From NCBI GenBank assembly GCA_030831415.1, contig JAURLC010000071.1, forward strand, positions 1 to 6,708: DNA of 6,708 nt. The letters run 5' to 3'. Of this stretch, positions 1-5,359 are shown one piece after another. How positions within the stretch are numbered: position 1 is the stretch's first letter; the number at the start of each line of letters is the position of its first letter. The position numbers were made by a program, and so were the translations under genes. Source of the stretch: Bacillota bacterium (lineage in GTDB: Bacteria; Bacillota_I; Bacilli_A; RFN20; CAG-826). The notes under the pieces were generated by a model. It did not search any database, was not told where the DNA came from, and was given only the letters and a program-made list of their open reading frames with translations.

Positions 1-1
1 A

Positions 2-58
2 GATTCCGCGGGGAATCTTGCTCGTTATACACCCAGTAACTTACTTTACGAAAATTAG
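2..58 (+). CDS. possible C-terminal end of an upstream gene (partial)
   Basis: Frame 2 is open from the window edge to a TAG at 56-58 and reads DSAGNLARYTPSNLLYEN. The main support is a strong terminator 16 nt after the stop. Frame 3 stays open to a TAA at 66-68 and frame 1 closes at 37-39, so the choice of frame is uncertain. Eighteen codons are too few to assign a family. It could equally be noncoding. Confidence 0.22.
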   Translation, partial: DSAGNLARYTPSNLLYEN

Positions 59-74
59 ACAAAAGTAACGATCC

Positions 75-106
75 AAAAAGACAACTCGAACGAGTTGTCT
101 TTTTTT
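75..106. terminator. intrinsic terminator
   Basis: Thirteen perfect base pairs (75-87 with 92-104) surround a GAAC tetraloop at 88-91. The core is GACAACTC/GAGTTGTC and a run of seven T's (100-106) follows on the plus strand. The A-tract on the left side would also serve as a U-tract on the minus strand, so it can act in both directions. It ends whatever lies to the left of the window and isolates the aquaporin remnant from that transcription. Confidence 0.88.
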
Positions 107-144
107 AATTCACGGAACATCACATCTTGTTTAAACGACGCTAA

Positions 145-621
145 AGTTTATCATTAAGAGGAGGATTTGAAGATGAAAATCTTCTCGGTGTTGCCTTTGC
201 ATTCGGCACAGGAGCGTTGTTTGCTTCCTTTAGTGTCATAATTGCATCTAGTACATCCGATTATCAAGGATTAGGTGCAAGTGGTGTAAATGTCAACAAT
301 GTTCCATTGTGGGTTGAGCTTGTATTTGAAATCTTTTTAACCTTTATCTTGGTCTATATGGTGTTAGCGGTCAGTCAACGTAAAGCTTTACAACCCTTCA
401 TGGGCTTAATCGTTATGTTCACGTTGGTAGCATTGATTTTAATTGGTGGCCCCATTAGCGGCGCTTCTTTAAACCCTGCTCGAAGTATCGCCCCTGCCTT
501 GCTTGAAGGTGGAGAAGCGCTAGAACAGCTTTGGGTTTTTATTTTAGGACCGATCATCGGTTCAGTTCTAGCAGTAAGTTTTTATCGTTTCTTGAAGTTT
601 ACAGATAACGATACAATGTAA
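145..621 (+). pseudogene. aquaporin (MIP family) remnant lacking its 5' third
   Basis: The frame ending at the TAA 619-621 encodes the second half of an aquaporin water channel. It has TM3 (about 187-250), TM4 (about 310-370), TM5 (about 400-455), the second pore motif GASLNPARS with NPA at 472-480 and the selectivity-filter Arg at 481-483, then TM6 (about 530-595). Ser after NPAR favours a water channel over a glycerol facilitator, which usually has Asp there. The same frame continues upstream as SLSLRGGFEDENLLG, which fits the TM2-TM3 linker that normally follows the first NPA. It is then cut by TAA 142-144. TM1, TM2 and the first NPA are absent from the 144 bases upstream. The first standard start in frame is TTG 217, inside TM3 and without a usable SD. 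A functional channel is therefore unlikely. A re-formed short membrane protein started at TTG 217 is the less likely alternative. Confidence 0.85.
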
Positions 622-625
622 AAAC

Positions 626-659
626 AAAAGCGAAGCAGTCCCCCATGCTTCGCTTTTTT
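626..659. terminator. bidirectional terminator between convergent genes
   Basis: A 12-bp perfect stem (626-637 with 646-657, AAAAGCGAAGCA/TGCTTCGCTTTT) encloses an 8-nt C-rich loop. T654-659 forms the U-tract for the plus-strand aquaporin remnant. On the other strand the stem is followed by TTTT, G, TTTTT, which serves the vWA gene ending at 677. Its position between two convergent reading frames fits this double role. Confidence 0.9.
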
Positions 660-676
660 CTTCGATTCAGTTCGTA

Positions 677-1333
677 TTAGGATTTCTTTTTGGTACGTGT
701 TTGATAATCCGCTTCGATCGTTTCTTTCCAATTTTCACGAAGTTTTTTATGCGTTCTGAAATTGGCAATTTCTTCGTTTAAGACACTGAAGTTTGTTTCG
801 GTTCCTACATCATCAGGAACATAATTGGTTGCTCGATCTGGTGTGATACCCATTTTCGACGCCATTTGAATCGCATCGATATTGGCACCTAAAAATACAA
901 ATTCCCATCCATCCTTTTCTTGGCTTTGCAAAATAAGGCGTTTCACGGTTTTCCAATCGAACTCCCGTGAGGCATTTTCCATACCATCCGTGGTAATGAC
1001 AAATAATGTCTTTTCTGGAACAGAATCGTCTCCGATGACCCGATGGACGTCGTGGATTTTAATGATACTTCGTCCAATTGCATCCAGCAGAGCCGTTGAC
1101 CCACGAACAAAGTATTGTTTATCCGTTAAAGGTTGAATGCTTTGAATGGATTTACGGTTATGAATCACCTCAAAGTCATGATCAAATAACACGGTGGAAA
1201 TAACTGCTTCTCCGGCTTCTTTCTTCTGTTTGTCCAATAATTGATTAAACCCTCCTATGGTGTCTGCTTCCAGTCCTCGCATCGATCCAGAACGGTCGAG
1301 TATAAAGACGATTTCTACCAAATCTTTTTTCAT
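677..1333 (-). CDS. small von Willebrand factor A (vWA) domain protein
   Basis: This 218-residue protein is essentially one vWA domain. The metal-ion-dependent adhesion site is complete: D13-x-S15-x-S17 (FILDRSGSM), T80 in RGSTALLDA, and D116 in ITTDGMEN. It has no signal peptide or membrane segment, so it should be cytoplasmic. The last ~30 residues are charged and rich in Lys/Arg. Size and motif spacing match the widespread stand-alone bacterial vWA proteins, some of which resemble TerY of tellurite-resistance clusters; their partner or substrate is usually unknown. ATG 1333 is supported by AGGAGGT seven bases upstream. It lies 59 nt downstream of the TnsA-like gene with no terminator between them, so the two may share a transcript. 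The inferred role is Mg2+-dependent protein binding; no enzymatic activity is expected. Confidence 0.9.
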   Translation of the reverse strand: MKKDLVEIVFILDRSGSMRGLEADTIGGFNQLLDKQKKEAGEAVISTVLFDHDFEVIHNRKSIQSIQPLTDKQYFVRGSTALLDAIGRSIIKIHDVHRVIGDDSVPEKTLFVITTDGMENASREFDWKTVKRLILQSQEKDGWEFVFLGANIDAIQMASKMGITPDRATNYVPDDVGTETNFSVLNEEIANFRTHKKLRENWKETIEADYQTRTKKKS

Positions 1334-1344
1334 GTTTGGTACCT

Positions 1345-1373
1345 CCTATTGACCTTAAGTCTAAAGGAATAGG
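1345..1373 (-). promoter_or_regulatory. 5' leader hairpin overlapping the vWA ribosome binding site
   Basis: On the minus strand CCTATT (1373-1368) can pair with AATAGG (1350-1345), and CCTT (1367-1364) with AAGG (1356-1353), leaving a 7-nt loop and a 2-nt bulge. The 3' arm includes the first bases of the AGGAGGT ribosome binding site (1347-1341). Folding could lower vWA translation. Only ten mostly A-U pairs are involved, so this is tentative. Confidence 0.35.
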
Positions 1374-1392
1374 AGCAAGGATTGGTTGATTC

Positions 1393-2094
1393 TCAAGCAA
1401 CCTTTTGTGGTTGAATTAAAGTCCAATCCCCATTGCGATAAGAGTGATTTAATTGATAGCCGTGTTGAAGGGCGTAAGCGGTAAAATATCGATCAAATTT
1501 TCGGCGCTTACGACGATCATTGGAAGGGTTATACAGCTGTCTAGCTTGTTCATACTGAGCTTTGGTGACTTGTTTGGATTGAAACAAGGCAGGAATCAGG
1601 GGTTGTAACGACGGCATATTAAGTGTCTTGGGGTCAACGTAAGAAGAGAAGGCGTGACGGTGGGGATCCACCCATAACGTTGCCATTCCATGGTTCTTTC
1701 CATACGTCGTTAGTAGGGAATACAAAGATTGAATGGAAGGATCAAGATGGTCTAGAATCGATTTCACTTCCACAAGAAGGAGTGTTCCATCTTGTAGAAG
1801 GACCTGAAAATCAGGAGTGTAATGGCGATGCGGTTTTTCTCGTGAGATTGCATAGGATTGAAGTTTGATCGCTTGAGGGTTTAATACTTTGGTTAACCAA
1901 ATAAATATGCGTTTTTCTGCTGTAGATTCAAACGTATAGAGCTTATCATTCCACGTATACGTTTTTGGTTTTCCTCGTGAATGAACCTTGCGAATGGGAA
2001 CTAATGCATCAAATGCTTCCTTTGACCATTCCTTTGGATGGAGGGGATAGACAATACGATCGGAAAGAGGAAGATAAACGAATTGATTTGCCAT
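1393..2094 (-). CDS. stand-alone TnsA-like PD-(D/E)XK endonuclease
   Basis: This 233-residue protein has the active-site layout of the TnsA N-terminal nuclease domain. FESTAEKRI carries E60, HYTPDFQVLLQDG carries D95, and LLVEVKS carries E109 and K111. In Tn7 TnsA this fold cuts the 5' ends of the transposon together with TnsB. The C-terminal part is rich in Arg and Lys (RRKRRK at 194-199) and ends in an aromatic-rich segment; it probably binds DNA, but I do not recognise it as the TnsA winged helix. No TnsB, TnsC, TniQ or transposon ends are visible, so it is either a domesticated relative or part of another system. A longer reading from ATG 2148 would add a Cys/Phe-rich stretch encoded by the promoter region. 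ATG 2094, with AAGGAGG six bases upstream, is the better start. The stop is TGA. The gene has its own promoter-like region and precedes the vWA gene. Confidence 0.8.
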   Translation of the reverse strand: MANQFVYLPLSDRIVYPLHPKEWSKEAFDALVPIRKVHSRGKPKTYTWNDKLYTFESTAEKRIFIWLTKVLNPQAIKLQSYAISREKPHRHYTPDFQVLLQDGTLLLVEVKSILDHLDPSIQSLYSLLTTYGKNHGMATLWVDPHRHAFSSYVDPKTLNMPSLQPLIPALFQSKQVTKAQYEQARQLYNPSNDRRKRRKFDRYFTAYALQHGYQLNHSYRNGDWTLIQPQKVA

Positions 2095-2100
2095 AGTTGG

Positions 2101-2107
2101 CCTCCTT
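2101..2107 (-). promoter_or_regulatory. ribosome binding site fixing the TnsA-like start
   Basis: AAGGAGG on the minus strand lies six bases before ATG 2094. It rules in this start over ATG 2148, which has no purine-rich sequence upstream and falls close to the predicted transcription start. Confidence 0.8.
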
Positions 2108-2117
2108 GTGATTCCAA

Positions 2118-2184
2118 GTAAACAGCAAAAAAACATCGATGTAAACAACCAATTTTGTTTATAAAAAGTAACGATTTATCGTTA
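2118..2184. repeat. cluster of dyad repeats over the TnsA-like promoter and leader
   Basis: Three inverted repeats sit side by side. TAACGAT-TT-ATCGTTA (2169-2184) covers the spacer and -35. TAAACAA-6 nt-TTGTTTA (2142-2161) covers the -10 and the likely start site. The perfect 10-bp palindrome ACATCGATGT (2133-2142) lies in the leader. GTAAACA also occurs as a direct repeat at 2118-2124 and 2141-2147. This arrangement is typical of repressor operators, but the regulator cannot be identified. Confidence 0.5.
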
Positions 2185-2185
2185 A
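2158..2185 (-). promoter_or_regulatory. probable sigma-A type promoter of the TnsA-like gene
   Basis: On the minus strand a -35-like TTAACG (2185-2180) and a -10-like TATAAA (2163-2158) are separated by 16 bases. Transcription would start near 2151 and give a leader of about 57 nt to ATG 2094. Both boxes are imperfect, but the region is AT-rich, noncoding and correctly placed. Confidence 0.5.
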
Positions 2186-2222
2186 AGAATATAAAAGAAT
2201 AGGCGCGTGGACACGTACGAAA

Positions 2223-3725
2223 TTAGGCTGTCGATAAGGAAGTTAAGGTAGCTTGAATGTGGTGAGCATGGTAAAGGAAAGCGTCAATCGATTCAAAGCG
2301 GGATGGATTGGGAAGGGTTATGTCTACGTAAACATCTTCATAAAGTAAGCGATAGGAATCGAAAAGGGATTGATAGGCAGTTTCGGTAAAATAAAGGCTT
2401 TCCGATAATTCAATTAAGGATTCCACATACATGTCATAAATCGAAGGGACAAGTGGGTACAATTGACTTGAGAGCGAACCATCACTTGGAATAACCGTGA
2501 CCCAGAAAAGGGGATTTTGGATTGGTTGAGAAAAACTGTTGACGGATTCAAACGGTGATTTGGTTGCGGTCCATTGCGTTAGGCTTTCATCCCACGTAAC
2601 CCCTAAACTCCAATCGTTATCGTAAGGAATAATGGTCGCTTGTTGGGTGACTCCATCAAAATATATATATGAGTTATTTTGATTGTTTCGCATATCATCG
2701 GGGTTTCCTACCAGAAAACTGGTGGAAACATATCGAATAAAGGCAGGAATATCCAACACTGAGGATAATCGATCTTGGTCGTTATACAGTCGTATGGATT
2801 TAAAGGTTTTCACTAATTTCATCAATGCTTCATGGGATGAGGTTTCTTGGTTGGTTTTTAAATCATAAACAGGATGATAGCCTTCTTGATTGTTTTCAAC
2901 ACCCACCATCCATTCATGGAACACATAATCCCCTATACTTGAATCAAAATGAGCCATTTCATCGAGCAGGAGGGTGTTTGGATACAAGGCTTTATATAAG
3001 TCACCTTCTGCGTGGGGCCCTGCAAAATGTCGTTGAATAAAAATATGATCAACGGCTTCGTTGATAATGTACATACCAAGGGGAGTCGATGTTTCCTCAA
3101 CGTTTATCGAAATTGGACTTAACGTGGATCGCGGGGCAATTACATCAGAAGCGGCAAAGAGTGTGGAGGCAAACGGTTGATTAATTAGACTTGAGTCATA
3201 CGAGCGATTCCACTTGAATTCTAACGATTTCATCCCAAATAATCGTCGCTTTTGTTGGGCTTCATATTCGGGTTGACCGTTTTGCCATGGTTTACGAATG
3301 CCTAGTTCATCATAAAAAGGGTCATCAAAAGTTTGATCAAACGATAATCGAAAATGAAACGGATAGAAGAGTTCACCGTCTTCATTTAAAAAGGTACCAC
3401 GAGAAAAGATATTTCCTTTTTGGCGAATCCCGACATTTTCAAGAGTGTAAGTAGTTTCTTGCATCGTGACAACAAGTGTAATGGGGAAGTAATACTCATT
3501 GGTTGGGCTATTTTTTTCGGCTCCATAAGTTTCAATCCATTGCAAGGTTTCCGGTTGCAACAGCAGAGAAATAGATTTTTGAATCGGTTGCCAAAAAGAA
3601 ATATATTCGGGTTCGCTTTCAAGGGTGGTCCACTGGGATGAACTAGGAAGCGATTCAGAGAAAGAAGTGGAAGGAACGCAGGCGATTAAAAAAGGAAGAA
3701 GGAGAGCAAGCGTACTTTTTTTCAT
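2223..3725 (-). CDS. CotH-family lipoprotein (putative atypical kinase)
   Basis: This 500-residue protein starts with a lipoprotein signal: KK, a hydrophobic stretch and a LIAC lipobox with C16 as the lipidated residue. It is therefore expected on the outer face of the membrane. CotH-family motifs follow in order: GIRQKGN (99-105), LEFKWN (168-173), GMYIINEAVD (217-226), LYK (243-245), GNPDDMRNNQNNSYIY (340-355) and IIPYDNDWSLG (365-375), whose D369 and D371 match the family's metal-binding DxD. The Bacillus spore-coat CotH is an atypical kinase that phosphorylates other coat proteins. The substrate here is unknown, and this copy is membrane-anchored rather than a coat protein. No SD precedes ATG 3725, which lies 3 nt after the csoR stop, so it is probably translated by coupling to csoR. 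No convincing terminator follows the gene. Confidence 0.9.
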   Translation of the reverse strand: MKKSTLALLLPFLIACVPSTSFSESLPSSSQWTTLESEPEYISFWQPIQKSISLLLQPETLQWIETYGAEKNSPTNEYYFPITLVVTMQETTYTLENVGIRQKGNIFSRGTFLNEDGELFYPFHFRLSFDQTFDDPFYDELGIRKPWQNGQPEYEAQQKRRLFGMKSLEFKWNRSYDSSLINQPFASTLFAASDVIAPRSTLSPISINVEETSTPLGMYIINEAVDHIFIQRHFAGPHAEGDLYKALYPNTLLLDEMAHFDSSIGDYVFHEWMVGVENNQEGYHPVYDLKTNQETSSHEALMKLVKTFKSIRLYNDQDRLSSVLDIPAFIRYVSTSFLVGNPDDMRNNQNNSYIYFDGVTQQATIIPYDNDWSLGVTWDESLTQWTATKSPFESVNSFSQPIQNPLFWVTVIPSDGSLSSQLYPLVPSIYDMYVESLIELSESLYFTETAYQSLFDSYRLLYEDVYVDITLPNPSRFESIDAFLYHAHHIQATLTSLSTA

Positions 3726-3749
3726 GGCTTATTGTTGAAGTAAGGCCAT
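3724..3749 (-). promoter_or_regulatory. hairpin covering the csoR stop and cotH-like start
   Basis: ATGGC (minus strand, 3749-3745) pairs with GCCAT (3728-3724), and TTA (3743-3741) pairs with TAA (3731-3729), with a single bulged base and a 9-nt loop. The 3' arm contains the csoR TAA and two bases of the CotH-like ATG. A ribosome finishing csoR would open the stem, which suits translational coupling and explains the missing SD. Confidence 0.45.
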
Positions 3750-4004
3750 GATGTCTGTTAATTCTTGGAGTTTTTCTTCTTTGGAAGATTGATTCATTGC
3801 ATCATGCACACAACCATTGATATGGTCATGGAGGATAAGGTTATTTGCTTTCTTGAGTAAGGCTTGTAAGGCAAGAATTTGTTTGGTTATATCAACGCAA
3901 TACCGATCATTATCATACATCGTTAAAATTGCTTCGAGTTGGCCGCGTGCGGTTTTGAGAAGTTGGGTGATTTGTTCGGCGGATACTTTGTGATCAGGGT
4001 TCAT
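3729..4004 (-). CDS. csoR: CsoR-type copper-sensing transcriptional repressor
   Basis: This 91-residue all-helical protein belongs to the CsoR/RcnR/FrmR family of metal-responsive DNA-binding proteins. From ATG 4004 its Cu(I)-ligand set is C36, H61 and C65, seen in DRYCVDI and DHINGCV. The second-shell pair Y35 and E81 is also present. Identity and spacing match the copper sensor CsoR, and differ from FrmR (no second Cys) and RcnR (extra His ligands). As known for the family, the apo form should bind DNA and Cu(I) should release it. ATG 4025 would add seven residues (MKKGIPS) but has no SD. ATG 4004 has GAAAGG ten bases upstream and gives the usual family length. No CopA ATPase or CopZ chaperone gene is in the window. 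The gene directly after it is the CotH-like lipoprotein, which suggests autoregulation of an unusual copper-linked operon. Confidence 0.87.
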   Translation of the reverse strand: MNPDHKVSAEQITQLLKTARGQLEAILTMYDNDRYCVDITKQILALQALLKKANNLILHDHINGCVHDAMNQSSKEEKLQELTDIMALLQQ

Positions 4005-4081
4005 GGAAGGAATACCTTTCTTCATTATCTTAACAAAAATACAACGATAAAAACCATCACGCTACTAGAAAGAGTATTCGG

Positions 4082-4087
4082 TATAAT
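4082..4087 (+). promoter_or_regulatory. consensus -10 box directly before rmuC
   Basis: A perfect TATAAT ends 6 bases before the rmuC ATG. Initiation 6-7 bases downstream would put +1 on or next to the A of ATG 4094. No good -35 hexamer is visible at 16-19 bp (17 bp upstream reads ACGCTA), and there is no TGn extension, so support rests on the -10 alone. Confidence 0.5.
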
Positions 4088-4112
4088 AGACGTATGGATA
4101 TCGCCATCTTAA
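4083..4112 (-). promoter_or_regulatory. possible csoR promoter overlapping the rmuC start
   Basis: On the minus strand TTAAGA (4112-4107) and TATTAT (4088-4083) are 18 bases apart. This would give a csoR leader of about 70 nt. Its -10 shares six bases with the rmuC TATAAT on the other strand. A second candidate -10, GATAAT (4029-4024), lies closer to csoR but lacks a matching -35. Confidence 0.35.
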
Positions 4113-5317
4113 TTGTCAGTAGTCTAGCTTTGCTTATTTCAAGTATTGGATTTGTTTTTGTTTTGACGAAAAAACAGTCCTCATCAGGTGTTGATAAATC
4201 TGACTTATCTTTGATGACCGATTTTTTAGATAAAACATTAAAACAAAATGGGGAATATATTAAAGAAACGCTCGATGTATTTCGAAGTCAGCTCAACCAA
4301 TCGTTAACCGTCTCACAAGAAAATTCGAGTCAATTACGATTAGAATTAAGCAAACAACTGGATACGGTTCGCGAAACACTGATTTCTACCTTGGACCGTT
4401 TGCAAAAAGATAACGGTGAAAAGTTAGAAAAAATGCGCGAAACCGTTGATGAAAAACTTAATAAGACATTAGAAGAACGTTTAACACAAAAATTCCAACT
4501 CATTAGTGCCCAGTTTGAAACCGTTCAAAAAGGATTTGGAGAAATGCAAGGTCTTGTTTCTGGAGTGGATGAACTCAAACGTGCATTGAGCAATGTGAAG
4601 ACGCGTGGAATCATGGGAGAAATTCAACTTGGACGTATCCTTGAAGAAATACTTTCTCCTGATATGTATCTAAAAGAAATCAATACCAAACCGGGATCTT
4701 CTGATCGAGTGGAATTCGCAATTAAATTACCAGGGGATGGACAACGATCGATTTTCTTACCGATTGATTCTAAATTCCCCCTAGAAGACTATTACACTGT
4801 CTTATCCGCGTATGACACTAATGATTTGAAGCAAGTCGATGCTGCCTTAAAAGTGCTTGAATCGAAAATTGAACGCTTTGCCTCGGATATTGAAGCAAAG
4901 TATATTGAAGTGCCGTATACGACGAATTTTGCTGTCTTGTTTCTGCCGATTGAAGGTCTTTATGCTGAAGCGATTCGTCGTGGATTAGTGGAAAAACTTC
5001 AAACCAAATATAAAGTCGTGCTTGCAGGTCCAACGACGATGTCGGCCTTGCTAAATAGTCTTCAAATTGGTTTTAAAACACTTGCAATTCAAAAGAAATC
5101 TCAAGAAGTGTGGCAAGTATTATCCAATGCTCGTAATGAATTTGATAAGTTTGCCGATGTCCTTGCCAAGACACAAGAAAAAATTCAATCAGCCGGCAAT
5201 GAACTCGATAAACTCATTGGTACCAGAACACGTATGATTCAATCCAAGCTTAAAAATCTTGATCAATTAGGCGAACAATTAAGTGTGCCAACGGAGTCGG
5301 AGGGTACCGAAGAATAA
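4094..5317 (+). CDS. rmuC: RmuC family DNA recombination protein
   Basis: This 407-residue protein has the RmuC plan. A single N-terminal membrane segment (about 4-24) is followed by a long coiled-coil region (about 40-165), then the conserved RmuC domain (about 168-385), which is predicted to have a PD-(D/E)XK-like nuclease fold. Family signatures are RGIMGEIQLGRILEEIL (171-187), RVEFAIKLP (205-213), LPIDSKFPLEDY (222-233), FLPIEGLYAEA (283-293) and VVLAGPTTMSALL (308-320). In E. coli RmuC limits inversions between short inverted repeats; its biochemistry is still unclear. The start is fixed by the membrane segment beginning at once after Met1. No SD precedes it, and a TATAAT box ends 6 nt upstream. 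The HEPN-like gene follows after 38 nt with no terminator, so the two are probably co-transcribed. The C-terminal tail (SVPTESEGTEE) is acidic and likely disordered. Confidence 0.94.
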   Translation: MDIAILIVSSLALLISSIGFVFVLTKKQSSSGVDKSDLSLMTDFLDKTLKQNGEYIKETLDVFRSQLNQSLTVSQENSSQLRLELSKQLDTVRETLISTLDRLQKDNGEKLEKMRETVDEKLNKTLEERLTQKFQLISAQFETVQKGFGEMQGLVSGVDELKRALSNVKTRGIMGEIQLGRILEEILSPDMYLKEINTKPGSSDRVEFAIKLPGDGQRSIFLPIDSKFPLEDYYTVLSAYDTNDLKQVDAALKVLESKIERFASDIEAKYIEVPYTTNFAVLFLPIEGLYAEAIRRGLVEKLQTKYKVVLAGPTTMSALLNSLQIGFKTLAIQKKSQEVWQVLSNARNEFDKFADVLAKTQEKIQSAGNELDKLIGTRTRMIQSKLKNLDQLGEQLSVPTESEGTEE

Positions 5318-5359
5318 ATGATGCGATACCTTTTTACTAATGCGATTGCTCATTCATGA
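5318..5359 (+). CDS. 13-codon mini-ORF linking rmuC to the HEPN-like gene
   Basis: ATG 5318 abuts the rmuC TAA directly (TAA-ATG-ATG). The frame encodes MMRYLFTNAIAHS and ends with TGA 5357-5359, which overlaps the next ATG (5356-5358) as ATGA. A GGAGGG lies at 5299-5304, 13 nt before the ATG, somewhat far. The peptide has no recognisable function. It may only carry re-initiating ribosomes across the gap, because the downstream ATG lacks an SD. It may also be chance. Confidence 0.3.
   Translation: MMRYLFTNAIAHS

Noticed and set aside
1..26. CCGCGGGG...CTCGT resembling a T-box antiterminator, and a perfect AGATTCC/GGAATCT 7-bp hairpin at 1-18.
   Set aside because: The invariant T-box UGGNACCGCG is not present (it reads ATTCCGCG), and the terminator at 75 is too far away and does not overlap it. 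The hairpin has no U-tract and is cut by the window edge, so no RNA element can be supported.
160..241. Strong SD (GGAGG at 160-164) with ATG 173 opening a 22-codon ORF.
   Set aside because: The ORF stops at TAA 239-241 and has no protein-like features. In the other frame the same bases encode the conserved aquaporin TM2-TM3 linker, which explains the purine-rich GGA GGA TTT sequence.
2095..2148. N-terminal extension of the TnsA-like protein starting at ATG 2148 (MFTSMFFCC...).
   Set aside because: It lies in the promoter/leader region, has no SD, and the ideally spaced AAGGAGG before ATG 2094 marks the real start. The Cys/Phe-rich peptide reflects T-rich leader DNA.
61..2175. Direct repeat AAAAGTAACGAT at 61-72 and 2164-2175 as a shared operator or attachment site.
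   Set aside because: A single 12-base repeat is expected by chance in 6.7 kb of AT-rich DNA, and neither flank extends the match. Nothing between the two copies looks like one mobile unit.
2201..2220. Hairpin CGTG-GA-CACG after the CotH-like gene as a terminator.
   Set aside because: The stem is only 3-4 bp with a 2-nt loop and is followed by a broken T-rich tract. Termination here is not convincing and read-through into the TnsA-like gene remains possible.
2149..2222. Transposon ends or target duplication around the TnsA-like gene.
   Set aside because: The inverted repeats here are local dyads a few bases apart. No matching copy is found on the far side of the gene near 1334-1392, so there are no element boundaries.
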